Of a DNA stretch of 64,000 nucleotides, positions 40,110 through 47,652 are shown piece after piece (position 1 is the first letter of the stretch; each line of letters starts with the position of its first letter). The notes under the pieces were generated by a model. The model was not told the DNA's origin and did not search any database. It saw nothing but the letters and a program-made list of their open reading frames with translations. Made by a program: the position numbers and the translations under genes. The DNA is from a virus, in the IMG/VR virus record IMGVR_UViG_3300037245_001295, positions 60,741 to 124,740 of that record. One strand, 5' to 3'.

Positions 40110-40846
40110 AGCTAATCAATGCCAAGTTCCAAGACGCGCTGCCCGAATCAGAGGGCTTCAAGATGATCTTCGCAGACCCGCCGGATAACATCGGCCTGGG
40201 CTACGGCGAGTGCGACGACGACGTGTCCCACCTAGAATACCGCAAGCTGTTGATCGACCTTCTGTGGGGTGCCAAAGACAAGTGCGACATTCTGTGGATG
40301 AGCTTCAATGCCCGTCACCTGCCAGTGATGGGACGCCTAGCTGACGATTTCTTGGCCGAAGGTGATTGGACGCTAAAACCCTGCGTACAGACTTTCACGT
40401 TCGGGCAGCACAATCAGCACGACCTTGGAAATAACTATCGTCCGCTGTGGCGGTTCATGCGGGATGGGACCGAGTTGTACCCCGACGCCGTGCGAGTACC
40501 ATCCTGGCGTCAGCTTCACGGCGACAAGCGGGCCGATCCGCGTGGTCGCGTGCCGGGCGACGTGTTCGACTTCCCACGGGTAACGGGCAACAGCAAGCAG
40601 CGGAGGAAGTGGCACCCCACACAGCTTCACGAAGGGCTCTACGAACGGTGCATCAGGCTAACTTGCGCCCCCGGCGACTCGGTCTGCGATATATTCGCTG
40701 GAACGGGTACGCTGGCGAGGGCCTGCCGTGTGACGTATAACCCCTGCACGCTAATCGAGATGGACAGAAACTATTGCAAAGCGATTGCAGAGGAACATGA
40801 ATTACTACGTGTGAGTGACACAGAGTGGACCACCCACACAACTTAA
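40106..40846 (+). CDS. DNA adenine/cytosine-N4 methyltransferase
   Basis: A 246-residue protein. ADPPDN (residues 23-28) is the catalytic motif IV (normally DPPY), and VCDIFAGTGTLARAC further on is the SAM motif FxGxG, in the order of beta-class enzymes. Asn/His-rich middle matches a target recognition part. Might protect phage DNA from restriction. No restriction gene is seen beside it, so it acts as an orphan enzyme. Confidence 0.86.
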   Translation: MKLINAKFQDALPESEGFKMIFADPPDNIGLGYGECDDDVSHLEYRKLLIDLLWGAKDKCDILWMSFNARHLPVMGRLADDFLAEGDWTLKPCVQTFTFGQHNQHDLGNNYRPLWRFMRDGTELYPDAVRVPSWRQLHGDKRADPRGRVPGDVFDFPRVTGNSKQRRKWHPTQLHEGLYERCIRLTCAPGDSVCDIFAGTGTLARACRVTYNPCTLIEMDRNYCKAIAEEHELLRVSDTEWTTHTT

Positions 40847-40865
40847 CACCCTGAGGAGAATGTCA

Positions 40866-41111
40866 ATGGAGAACCCGAAAGACTTTATGGGCCGAGAAAT
40901 CAAGGAAGGTGTCACGTTGGTGTACCCCGTGAGGCGTATGTCGGACATGTGGTTGAAGAAGATCACGGTGACACGGATCATCGAGACTAGCCGCCGCGCC
41001 CGTGGCAAACCCAAGCCGGAGACAGTGACGGCCATCATCGGCCTGAACCCAGAGGGCCGGAGAGTCACGTTGACTAAGGCCGACCGTTGCGTCATTGTGG
41101 AGGAGAACTGA
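40866..41111 (+). CDS. Small basic hypothetical protein
   Basis: An 81-residue basic protein with beta-like core. ATG 40866 lies 9 bases after GAGGAG; ATG 40860 would be too close. No motif. The stop is followed by the FmdB-like gene. Confidence 0.68.
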   Translation: MENPKDFMGREIKEGVTLVYPVRRMSDMWLKKITVTRIIETSRRARGKPKPETVTAIIGLNPEGRRVTLTKADRCVIVEEN

Positions 41112-41112
41112 G

Positions 41113-41340
41113 ATGCCGAACTACGAGTACAAGTGTGATGCGTGTGGCCACGACTTTGAAGCCCTGCTGGTCAGTGTGGCCGAAGGTGCCGCCATCGAGC
41201 GTAAGGCTTGCCCCGAGTGTAAGAAACGTAAAGTGCGGCGTCTGATCGGCTCCCCGGCCGTCCACATGCGATACTCCCTCATGCACCCCCGCCACATGCG
41301 GGGTCAGAAGGGCCGTCCCAAGAAGAAGGGTACGAAATGA
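41113..41340 (+). CDS. FmdB-like zinc ribbon protein
   Basis: A 75-residue protein starting MPNYEYKCDACGHDFE with CPECKK further on, the same form as FmdB-type zinc ribbons, and a very basic tail (GRPKKKGTK). Likely binds nucleic acid or a protein. AGGAG precedes it by a few bases. Confidence 0.84.
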   Translation: MPNYEYKCDACGHDFEALLVSVAEGAAIERKACPECKKRKVRRLIGSPAVHMRYSLMHPRHMRGQKGRPKKKGTK

Positions 41341-41624
41341 ATTGGCGTAGGATTCACAAGGGCGGAGATGACCCAAAACACCGAAAAGAGTGGGTGGGCG
41401 GCCGTGGTCGCTACAGGATCATCTGGCGCGATCGCGTCTATGAAGTCAATGTGCCGCCAGCCTTCCAAATAACCATCCTAACGAGAATCGACGACCGAGA
41501 TTATTGGGAGTTGCTGGACAGAAAGAGGCCGTTGAAACGAACCTTGAAAGCGGCCAAACGCGCTTGTGAGAATCACGCTAACCCCCCGAAGCCACGTAAG
41601 AAGAGGAAGAAGAAGCATGTGTAA
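41337..41624 (+). CDS. Hypothetical basic protein
   Basis: A 95-residue protein with an aromatic/beta middle and a Lys/Arg-rich end (RKKRKKKH). It overlaps the previous stop (ATGA) and the deoC start by 8 bases. Probably binds nucleic acid; no family recognised. Confidence 0.68.
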   Translation: MNWRRIHKGGDDPKHRKEWVGGRGRYRIIWRDRVYEVNVPPAFQITILTRIDDRDYWELLDRKRPLKRTLKAAKRACENHANPPKPRKKRKKKHV

Positions 41625-42297
41625 ATACTCCCGATCCCAAGTTGCGGCGGCCGTCGATTTGGCCGTGCTGATGCCTATCCACACGTCGGTTGACGTGTCC
41701 CTTTGCTGCCAGAAAGCTATCCGCTTCGGGTGTGCATCCGTCTGCGTGCAGCCTTACCACGTCCCCATCGCCGCCCGTCTTCTGGAAGACTACCCCGTTG
41801 GCGTTGGCACGGTAGTTGGGTTCCCCCACGGTTCGGAGTCACCTGACATTAAGGAACAAGCCTGCATTAACTCACTCGATTGTGGGGCGACGGAAATTGA
41901 TATGGTCTTGAATATCGCCGCCATGCTAGACGGCGATTGGGAAACCATTGAGGCCGAAATTGAGTCGGCGGTTAGAGTTTGCCATGATGACGGCGCTTCG
42001 CTAAAGGTGATTCTTGAAACCTGCTACCTCAAGGATCGGTATATCGGCTATGCCTGTGCCTATGCGGCAAAGCTGGGCGCGGACTTCGTCAAGACTTCGA
42101 CCGGCTACGGCCCTGGCGGGGCTACGCCTGAGGCGGTGAAGATCATGCTGGAAGTGGTCGAAGGCCAGTGCCAAGTCAAGGCCAGCGGCGGCATCAAGAC
42201 CTATGTGGACGCAGAGCTTTACCTGGACCTGGGCTGCACACGCCTGGGGTCGTCCAGGATCGAGGAACTAATGCCCTGCCGAAGGTGCGAACAATGA
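41617..42297 (+). CDS. deoC: Deoxyribose-phosphate aldolase
   Basis: A 226-residue class I aldolase. FVKTSTGYGPGGAT carries the Schiff-base Lys (residue 159), VKASGGI the second Lys (188), and EIDMVLNI the Asp of the proton relay. It cleaves or joins deoxyribose-5-phosphate with glyceraldehyde-3-phosphate and acetaldehyde. The ATG has AAGAGGAAG just upstream. It is followed by two deoxyribosyltransferase-like genes, an unusual salvage cluster for a phage. Confidence 0.93.
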   Translation: MCKYSRSQVAAAVDLAVLMPIHTSVDVSLCCQKAIRFGCASVCVQPYHVPIAARLLEDYPVGVGTVVGFPHGSESPDIKEQACINSLDCGATEIDMVLNIAAMLDGDWETIEAEIESAVRVCHDDGASLKVILETCYLKDRYIGYACAYAAKLGADFVKTSTGYGPGGATPEAVKIMLEVVEGQCQVKASGGIKTYVDAELYLDLGCTRLGSSRIEELMPCRRCEQ

Positions 42298-42758
42298 ACA
42301 CGTACACGCTCTACATGGCGGGACCGGTGAAGGGTCTGGCTTATGGCCCGGCGACCGACTGGCGGCACTGGCTGGCAGACAAGCTGGCAGACTACAACGT
42401 CGAGTGCCTCGACCCTTTGCGGGGCAAGGACGAGTTGCAAGGCGAGACGAGCATTGATCGCATCGAGTACGATACTCCTCTGTCCTGCCCGAAAGGCATC
42501 TATGTGCGTGACCGGTTCGACGCCTTGCGATGCGACTTGTTACTGGTAAACCTGCGAGACGCGGAGAAGCCTAGCCTTGGCTCAGTGATGGAGATTGCGT
42601 GGGCAGACGCGCTCCACAAGCCGATCATCCTTGTGATGGAGCCGGGGAACGTACATGAACACGCTATGGTCTTGGGAGCCTGCGGCTTCCGGGCACAGTG
42701 TCTCGAAGAGGCTGCGGCAATCGCCGTCGCTGTTCTTAACTTGAAGAAAGGTGATTGA
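42294..42758 (+). CDS. Nucleoside 2-deoxyribosyltransferase-like protein
   Basis: A 154-residue protein with MAGPVKGL at the start, DRFDALRCDLLLVNLRDA in the middle and SLGSVMEIAWADALHKPIIL, the SxGxxxE motif with the catalytic Glu. This is the fold that exchanges the base on deoxyribonucleosides or removes it (DNase-like nucleosidase, RCL-type). It starts in the deoC stop (ATGA). Confidence 0.78.
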   Translation: MNTYTLYMAGPVKGLAYGPATDWRHWLADKLADYNVECLDPLRGKDELQGETSIDRIEYDTPLSCPKGIYVRDRFDALRCDLLLVNLRDAEKPSLGSVMEIAWADALHKPIILVMEPGNVHEHAMVLGACGFRAQCLEEAAAIAVAVLNLKKGD

Positions 42759-42759
42759 C

Positions 42760-43341
42760 ATGACGAATCGACTACTCCAGACCCGAGGATACCTGTGTGG
42801 TGCAATGGACCGCGTAGCGGACGGCGGGGAGGGTTGGCGTATCAACTTGCAGCAACGCCTTGCCGACCTTGGCGTCTACTGGCTGGACCCCACACACAAG
42901 CCGATTGATATTGGTATTGAAGACGCCGACAACCGCGCCGAAGTGGAGCGGCTCAAGGGGTGTGGACTCTTTGAGGAAGCCGGTGAGGCCTACAAGTCGG
43001 TAAGGCACGTCGATCTGCGGATGGTCGATATTTCTGACTTCCTTGTCGTGAACATTGACCTTGACGTACATGCTTGCGGCACGTATGAGGAATCATTCCT
43101 TGCCAACCGGCAGAAGAAACCCGTCATCCTCCACATAGAGCAGGGGAAGGAACACACGCCAAACTGGCTGCTGGCCACGTTCCCACACCAGATGATCTTC
43201 TCTACCTGGGATGATTTGGCCTTCTACCTGAGGCACGTCGCCACGGCGAAAAACGTGGAGACTTACAACCGGTGGGCATTCTTTGACTTTACTATGTGCC
43301 GACGCTTTGGCTCGCCCAAGATGGGCGCTAACGGACTTTGA
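42760..43341 (+). CDS. Second deoxyribosyltransferase-like protein
   Basis: A 193-residue protein with YLCGAMDRVADGGEGWR at its start and HACGTYEESFLANRQKKPVI, where GTYEE takes the place of the catalytic GT..E motif. It appears to be a distant relative of the preceding gene. AAAGG precedes the ATG. Together with deoC it would act on deoxynucleosides or deoxynucleotides. Confidence 0.72.
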   Translation: MTNRLLQTRGYLCGAMDRVADGGEGWRINLQQRLADLGVYWLDPTHKPIDIGIEDADNRAEVERLKGCGLFEEAGEAYKSVRHVDLRMVDISDFLVVNIDLDVHACGTYEESFLANRQKKPVILHIEQGKEHTPNWLLATFPHQMIFSTWDDLAFYLRHVATAKNVETYNRWAFFDFTMCRRFGSPKMGANGL

Positions 43342-43361
43342 TAACACGAACGGAGATTGAC

Positions 43362-43679
43362 ATGTTGACTATCACTATTCCTACACCGGGAGATGAGGCC
43401 GTATTCCTGGACATTGACGTAACCTACGACGTAATCGCCACGTCTGGGCCACCGGAGCCGCCCTTGGACACTGTTCTTACCGGGTGGTCTTTTGTTGAGT
43501 GCTGGAGGCTCGACCCGGATGCCGAGAGTGGTATGTCGGTCGTGGAACTGGCGAACGCTTTGGGAGAACTCCCGCCCCGGTACATTCAGTACCTAGACAA
43601 GTACGTCGGGGACAATTTCCTGGTGATCCAGAAAAATTGCCGAGATTTTGAGTTGACTCGGTCAGATTGTGTGGTATAA
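43362..43679 (+). CDS. Hypothetical acidic protein
   Basis: A 105-residue acidic protein, beta-rich in its first half. GGAGATTGAC precedes the ATG. Its final GTATAA (Val-stop) lies inside the -10 box TATAAT of the next promoter. Confidence 0.7.
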   Translation: MLTITIPTPGDEAVFLDIDVTYDVIATSGPPEPPLDTVLTGWSFVECWRLDPDAESGMSVVELANALGELPPRYIQYLDKYVGDNFLVIQKNCRDFELTRSDCVV

Positions 43680-43680
43680 T
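43653..43680 (+). promoter_or_regulatory. Sigma-70-type promoter, TTGACT-16-TATAAT
   Basis: TTGACT at 43653-43658, TATAAT at 43675-43680, spacer 16. The -10 contains the stop codon of the preceding gene. Six bases after the -10 box is an ATG opening a 4-codon frame (MADS) before the real gene at 43724. Confidence 0.78.
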
Positions 43681-43723
43681 TTAGTAATGGCAGACAGCTA
43701 GTCACCTAGTCGGGAGTTCACAG

Positions 43724-43993
43724 ATGGCGAAGAAGGTCGAGACACTGAGGCGTTTTGGGCACAAGGGGCAGTTCGTGCAGTATCCGTCCAACTGGCGACC
43801 TCAGATGCGGCACACGGGCAAACGCCGCTTCGACACCTATTGTGACCTCATTGTAGGCCAATGCGCCTGCGGCGACCGGCACACGGAAGAGGATGACTGG
43901 ATCACAGAACAATTAGAACACAACAATCAGCAGATCGAGACCCATGCGGACTGGCTAAAACGCGCCCGCGAATCGGCCGCCGCTGCGGTATAA
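43724..43993 (+). CDS. Hypothetical basic protein
   Basis: An 89-residue protein with basic first half (RRFGHKGQFVQYPSNWRP), CACGDRH in the middle and a helical end. CGGGAG lies 9 bases upstream. Its stop is again inside a TATAAT. No family recognised. Confidence 0.72.
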   Translation: MAKKVETLRRFGHKGQFVQYPSNWRPQMRHTGKRRFDTYCDLIVGQCACGDRHTEEDDWITEQLEHNNQQIETHADWLKRARESAAAAV

Positions 43994-44000
43994 TTCACAG

Positions 44001-44113
44001 AACGTGGCCGTCTACCCCGCACGCCAAGGGGAAACATGGGCCGGGAAATGAGGCGGACGGTGGCGTCGGCTGCCACAACTCGACGGCCGGTATCACCCGG
44101 CCGTCGTCTTTTC
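44001..44113 (+). ncRNA. Probable small RNA with its own terminator
   Basis: A TATAAT box at 43989-43994 (weak -35) would start transcription near 44001; the transcript would end at the terminator at 44081-44112. The internal segment can pair over a long range: GTGG-CCGTC (44004-44012) with GACGG (44056-44060) and CCAC (44073-44076). It carries no convincing reading frame. It could be an independent sRNA or an attenuated leader of the gene at 44127. Confidence 0.5.
44081..44112 (+). terminator. Rho-independent terminator
   Basis: Perfect 10-base stem cgacggccgg/ccggccgtcg with a six-base loop, followed by TCTTTT. It separates the gene at 43724 and sRNA from the gene at 44127. Confidence 0.88.
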
Positions 44114-44126
44114 GTAGAGTCATACC

Positions 44127-44441
44127 ATGCAAAAACTTTCATTCTTTGGCCAGTTCATCTTGGACAATCCCGGCTATCTGAGCATGGTGTCGCTACACCC
44201 CAAATTCACGCACACGATGACGGTGGCCCGGTACAGGTGGGGTTATGCCATTGAGACCGATTCTGTGGACGAGGATGGTATTGTCACGTTGGAATTTCTA
44301 ACCAGTTTGGACGGCATTGTGGCCCTACTGGTACACCGAGAACGGCAAGGGGACTGTCACGATGAGATGCGGTCGTATCGGCGCGACAGCGAATACCCAG
44401 TCGGAAATAAAGTATACCTGAAAGGGAAGGTACCATGTTGA
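44127..44441 (+). CDS. Hypothetical protein
   Basis: A 104-residue beta-rich protein, hydrophobic and aromatic, directly after the terminator. No strong ribosome site (GTAGAGTCATACC) and no clear promoter is visible between, so it may use readthrough. No motif recognised. Confidence 0.7.
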   Translation: MQKLSFFGQFILDNPGYLSMVSLHPKFTHTMTVARYRWGYAIETDSVDEDGIVTLEFLTSLDGIVALLVHRERQGDCHDEMRSYRRDSEYPVGNKVYLKGKVPC

Positions 44442-44839
44442 GATTGATGGCGACGTTTTTTGCAGACCTCAAAGGTCTAGTGAGTGAAGTCACACGGGCG
44501 GTCATCGTGCGGCGATTCTGCAACCTAATGACCAGTACCCTAAGTACCGAAGGGAAGAATCCCCGGAAGCTATGGATCGAGCGAGATCAGGGCCGGTTCA
44601 TACGGGAGACAGGGATTACGGACACTATTCCGAAAATTCCGAATGTGTCGGTAGCAGCCGTCAACGAGTGGGCCGACAAGTGGCTGCACGTCGATGCGTT
44701 CCGTTTGAAGGGCGCGGAAGCGGCCGAGTGGCGGACAATCACGCCTGAGCAGAACGCCCTCCGGGTTACGATGATCCAAGACCTGAAAAATATGCAAGAA
44801 AAGGATTTGACAAGCGGTAAAAAGGGTGGTATTATTTAG
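44435..44839 (+). CDS. Hypothetical protein
   Basis: A 134-residue basic protein, helical, with an N-terminal amphipathic helix and a Lys-rich end. Overlaps the preceding gene by 7 bases. The promoter at 44807 lies in its final 30 codons. No family recognised. Confidence 0.7.
   Translation: MLRLMATFFADLKGLVSEVTRAVIVRRFCNLMTSTLSTEGKNPRKLWIERDQGRFIRETGITDTIPKIPNVSVAAVNEWADKWLHVDAFRLKGAEAAEWRTITPEQNALRVTMIQDLKNMQEKDLTSGKKGGII
44807..44835 (+). promoter_or_regulatory. Sigma-70-type promoter, TTGACA-17-TATTAT
   Basis: TTGACA at 44807-44812 and TATTAT at 44830-44835, spacer 17, inside the end of the preceding gene. TTTAGGTAGAGG follows and the first GGP-box gene begins at 44856. Confidence 0.75.
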
Positions 44840-44855
44840 GTAGAGGAAACGAACA

Positions 44856-45290
44856 ATGACTACCACCGCCTTAGTGCCATTTGATATGTACGCGAACAAA
44901 TCCTTACTAGACCTCAGTGAGTACGGACCCTACCTATTGGTGGACCGGGAGATGGCGGCCATCAAGTCCACCGTCAAGGGCATTTGCATCGAAGGCGCCT
45001 TGAGCATTCTCGATGTATTCGGGTACAGAGGCACACACATTCATTACAGCAACAATCGGTGGGTAGCTGAAGACCTCGCGAACGAGCGATACTTCCCCGA
45101 ATGCCAAGGCCGTATGGCTCACGAGACCCCTGTGTTTTGGTTCTGGGGCGGGCCGCCGAATAAACTGAAGTGGTATCAAGGCATGTTGCAAACGCTTTTG
45201 GAGGATAGAATCCTCTGCGAGATTGTGGAGAGAGGTACGAAGGAAGTGGCCAAGTGGATTGGAACCGACCTTACTGAGGTGACGCAATGA
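44856..45290 (+). CDS. GGP-box family protein 1
   Basis: A 144-residue protein. Near residue 92 is FWGGPPNKLKWYQGMLQTLL, then LEDRIL. This FxGGP..(K/E)WYxGxLxxxLxDR motif is shared with six other genes in the window. The part before it is helical, with a conserved A..IL..FG-type stretch. The family is not one I recognise. Coupled to the next gene by ATGA. Confidence 0.8.
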   Translation: MTTTALVPFDMYANKSLLDLSEYGPYLLVDREMAAIKSTVKGICIEGALSILDVFGYRGTHIHYSNNRWVAEDLANERYFPECQGRMAHETPVFWFWGGPPNKLKWYQGMLQTLLEDRILCEIVERGTKEVAKWIGTDLTEVTQ

Positions 45291-45652
45291 CTACATCCGT
45301 AAAAGATTTGCTCCCGGGTGACGCTGAGCTTATCTATGATGCTCTGCGACACTTGACCGTGGGCCGCGTGGTGAACTTCCTTAACTACACCTTCGATTCG
45401 TGTGACCACGAGATTCTCGACCTAGCGGAGGGGCGGGCGAAGTGGGCGACTACACCTATGGAATACGCCACTCATAGCAGTGCGGTGTTGGCGTCAGACA
45501 CTTGTATCGTGTTTTTCGGCGGCCCGCCTAGCGAAGGCGAGTGGTATCCGGGCTCGCTTCTGGCAATGCTGGTTGACCGCCTGATGTACAATCGCGCGAT
45601 CGGCAACACGGAAGTCGTGCGACGATTCATGGGGGCTATGGCCAATGCTTAA
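45287..45652 (+). CDS. GGP-box family protein 2
   Basis: A 121-residue protein with FFGGPPSEGEWYPGSLLAML, then VDRLM, the shared core. It is coupled to paralogue 1 by ATGA and to paralogue 3 by overlap. Helical elsewhere. Confidence 0.8.
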   Translation: MTTSVKDLLPGDAELIYDALRHLTVGRVVNFLNYTFDSCDHEILDLAEGRAKWATTPMEYATHSSAVLASDTCIVFFGGPPSEGEWYPGSLLAMLVDRLMYNRAIGNTEVVRRFMGAMANA

Positions 45653-46061
45653 CCTGAAAGAAAAGTACACGAAGGCGTCCCTGCGAATATGCCTAAAGGC
45701 CTTCCCGGTGCGTTTCAAGAACATCCCGACTGCGCGCGCTCTTGAAGTTCTCATTAAGTTGGGGCACGGTAGTGAGTGCCTGTGGTGGCTAGATTACATT
45801 GACCCTACAAAGCGACACCAGTGGACTGTAGAGCGATTCAGCGACCATACCGCTATCAAGAAATCCTTTCCACTAGCGCGGAACCTTACAAACCTGGAAT
45901 TTTATGGTGGCCCGTCACGAATGAAGTTGCATAAGGGCACGTTGCTAGCGATGTTGATGGATCGCTTGCTTTGTGCTATGGACCACGTCGGCTTCAAAGC
46001 ATTGGACGCCGTTATCCCACTTAGCGAATCGTACACACCCGGCGGGGAAGCTTGGAGGTAA
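45645..46061 (+). CDS. GGP-box family protein 3
   Basis: A 138-residue protein with FYGGPSRMKLHKGTLLAML, then MDRLL, plus a longer basic N-terminus (AFPVRFKNIPTARALEVL). The second half resembles paralogues 1 and 2. It overlaps paralogue 2 by 8 bases. Confidence 0.78.
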   Translation: MLNLKEKYTKASLRICLKAFPVRFKNIPTARALEVLIKLGHGSECLWWLDYIDPTKRHQWTVERFSDHTAIKKSFPLARNLTNLEFYGGPSRMKLHKGTLLAMLMDRLLCAMDHVGFKALDAVIPLSESYTPGGEAWR

Positions 46062-46062
46062 C

Positions 46063-46407
46063 ATGGTAATCATCCGAACACGAAAGAAGACTGTGGCCGA
46101 ATTGAAGCTGTGGTACAAAGACTACAGCGCACGTGAGGCGTTGGCCATCCTGGCAGAGGACTTCGGGATGGGGTTTAAGACCTTTATGTGGTTTGGGGAG
46201 GTTTACACGGTCGAGCGGGCCTTAACGACTATTCCCGACTATCTACTTGACATGTACTGCGGAGCCTTCGGAATAGTCCGCTTCATGGGTGGCCCACTCG
46301 GCAAGACGAAGTGGTACAACGGCACGGTACTCACCATGCTCTGTGACGCCGCCTTATTTGAGGCGTATGCACGTAGCATGACCGCTGAACAGCGATTGAG
46401 GTACTGA
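46063..46407 (+). CDS. GGP-box family protein 4
   Basis: A 114-residue protein with FMGGPLGKTKWYNGTVLTML in the core and an N-terminal SAREALAILAEDFG like the others. GGAGGTAAC precedes the ATG. It is the last gene of the 44807 transcript before the next promoter. Confidence 0.8.
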   Translation: MVIIRTRKKTVAELKLWYKDYSAREALAILAEDFGMGFKTFMWFGEVYTVERALTTIPDYLLDMYCGAFGIVRFMGGPLGKTKWYNGTVLTMLCDAALFEAYARSMTAEQRLRY

Positions 46408-46421
46408 TTTGCGATTTTGAT

Positions 46422-46449
46422 TTGACTTCCGCACAGGGTAGTGTATACT
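46422..46449 (+). promoter_or_regulatory. Sigma-70-type promoter, TTGACT-16-TATACT
   Basis: TTGACT at 46422-46427 and TATACT at 46444-46449, spacer 16, preceded by TTTGACTTCC. The box after it is TTGAGTATC. It drives the largest GGP-box gene at 46487. Confidence 0.84.
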
Positions 46450-46486
46450 TGAGTATCGGCAGACAACAACAACACAAGGCACCCCA

Positions 46487-47149
46487 ATGAAGAAGTTCAA
46501 CTACAAATTCGCCCTGAAGATTCTGCTGCGGAAGCTGAACATGCTGACGGTGGCAGAGGCGCAGTGGTTGTTCCGACTCTATTGCAACGAACACACTGAG
46601 TTCTGCTTGCGTGGCCAGACGGGCAAGCTCTACGGGTCGTCTGCGGCAACCTTGAGCGTGGATTGGACTTGGATCGCGGGCGAGGATTTTGCCAGTAGCG
46701 TACCGACACGATTTGAAGGGGGGCCACCCCTCCGCCGAGCGTATTACAACGGGACGCTTGTGACCTTCCTCGTGGATCGAATCATGCTCCGCCACCTGCG
46801 GTGCGAGACGCCGCTAGCTTGGCTAGTGCGGTTCGACCCAACATCGACCACAGCCATTTGGGATCAGCTAGCGGCTAGCATCCCAGACACAATGAAGAAG
46901 TATTCCGTCCACCCTAAGACGAAAGAAGCCCTCTCGCAGCGAACCTTGTTCGACCTTGACAATCCAGTTGTTGAGGTAGTCAACATAGGCGATTATGGGG
47001 TACAAATACACGAAAACGGCGTCCAAGGCTATGGTATGCCACGGGCGGGACATACTCACCCGCACAGCTTTGGATACGACCAGCCTATGCCCTCATTAGA
47101 TGAAATCTATATGTGGTCTGGCGTTGGTCCGACAGGCTTATATGCGTGA
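46487..47149 (+). CDS. GGP-box family protein 5, long form
   Basis: A 220-residue protein. FEGGPPLRRAYYNGTLVTFL, then VDRIM is in the middle; unlike its relatives it has about 100 extra residues after it, rich in His, Gly and Pro. Only family member with its own promoter right upstream. The extra domain is not recognised. Confidence 0.8.
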   Translation: MKKFNYKFALKILLRKLNMLTVAEAQWLFRLYCNEHTEFCLRGQTGKLYGSSAATLSVDWTWIAGEDFASSVPTRFEGGPPLRRAYYNGTLVTFLVDRIMLRHLRCETPLAWLVRFDPTSTTAIWDQLAASIPDTMKKYSVHPKTKEALSQRTLFDLDNPVVEVVNIGDYGVQIHENGVQGYGMPRAGHTHPHSFGYDQPMPSLDEIYMWSGVGPTGLYA

Positions 47150-47154
47150 GCTAA

Positions 47155-47246
47155 TGGACTGGTCTGCTGGGCTGCTGGTGCTGTGCCCAAGCTAACCGTA
47201 ACTTAGCTGCCGAAAGGTTCTGGGGGTTCGATCCCCTCCGTTCCAG
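47155..47246 (+). tRNA. tRNA-Tyr-like gene (GTA), degenerate
   Basis: T arm ggggg-TTCGATC-ccctc, 3' acceptor cgttcca and a long variable arm (gcc-gaaa-ggt) typical of class II tRNAs. The anticodon hairpin gctaa-CCGTAAC-ttagc puts GTA in the anticodon place but has C instead of T at position 33. The 5' acceptor tggactg pairs with one mismatch, but five extra bases separate it from the D stem (gggc/gccc). Either a decayed tRNA-Tyr or an unusual one. Confidence 0.5.
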
Positions 47247-47284
47247 AAAGCTAGCCTACGCATTGTCACAAGCCTACCTGCTTC

Positions 47285-47331
47285 CAGGGCGGAGCGCTGC
47301 CTTCCAAAACCAGCGCACCGCCCTGTTTCTT
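47285..47331 (+). terminator. Strong stem-loop terminator between the two tRNAs
   Basis: Stem cagggcgg/ccgccctg and inner stem gcgctg/cagcgc, interrupted by an A-A pair, loop of eleven bases, followed by TTTCTT. Nearly perfect long hairpin; it should end transcripts of the Tyr-like tRNA. Confidence 0.8.
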
Positions 47332-47339
47332 ACAATCGA

Positions 47340-47413
47340 ACGGTGGTAGCTCAATTAGGCAGATCGCGGGATTCCAAATCCCGTGGTTGGGGGTTCGATT
47401 CCCTCCCATCGTG
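47340..47413 (+). tRNA. tRNA-Trp (CCA)
   Basis: A 74-base cloverleaf: acceptor acggtgg/ccatcgt, D arm with AATTAGGCA, anticodon stem cggga/tcccg with loop TTCCAAA (anticodon CCA), T arm ggggg-TTCGATT-ccctc. CCA end not encoded. D stem has one mismatch. Directly upstream of the gene at 47429. Confidence 0.93.
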
Positions 47414-47428
47414 CTACTAGGAGACGCC

Positions 47429-47647
47429 ATGCAAGATCGAATCGACCATTTGAAACTACTCACCGGCCTACCGGTATCTCATTACTTCGAGAAGAGATGG
47501 CGAGACTCGGTGAACTACTTTGTGTTCGGACATGAGTACAACCCGATCAAAACCGTCTGTACCTACCGCAAGGCGAAGGTATTTGCCGAGGGCTTTGCAG
47601 CCGGTCGGTCACCAATCGTCGCAGCCTCTTACCCGCCGGGAGCATGA
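47429..47647 (+). CDS. Hypothetical protein at a direct repeat
   Basis: A 72-residue protein with helical basic part, aromatic middle (FEKRWRDSVNYFVFGHEY) and end GRSPIVAASYPPGA. AGGAGACGCC precedes the ATG, 16 bases after tRNA-Trp. Its last 14 codons are inside a 47-base direct repeat. Function unknown. Confidence 0.7.
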   Translation: MQDRIDHLKLLTGLPVSHYFEKRWRDSVNYFVFGHEYNPIKTVCTYRKAKVFAEGFAAGRSPIVAASYPPGA

Positions 47648-47652
47648 TTATG
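47606..47652 (+). repeat. 47-base direct repeat, copy 1
   Basis: 44 of 47 bases match copy 2 at 47742-47788. It includes the end of the 47429 gene and the following GGGAGCATGATTATG start region. Confidence 0.9.
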
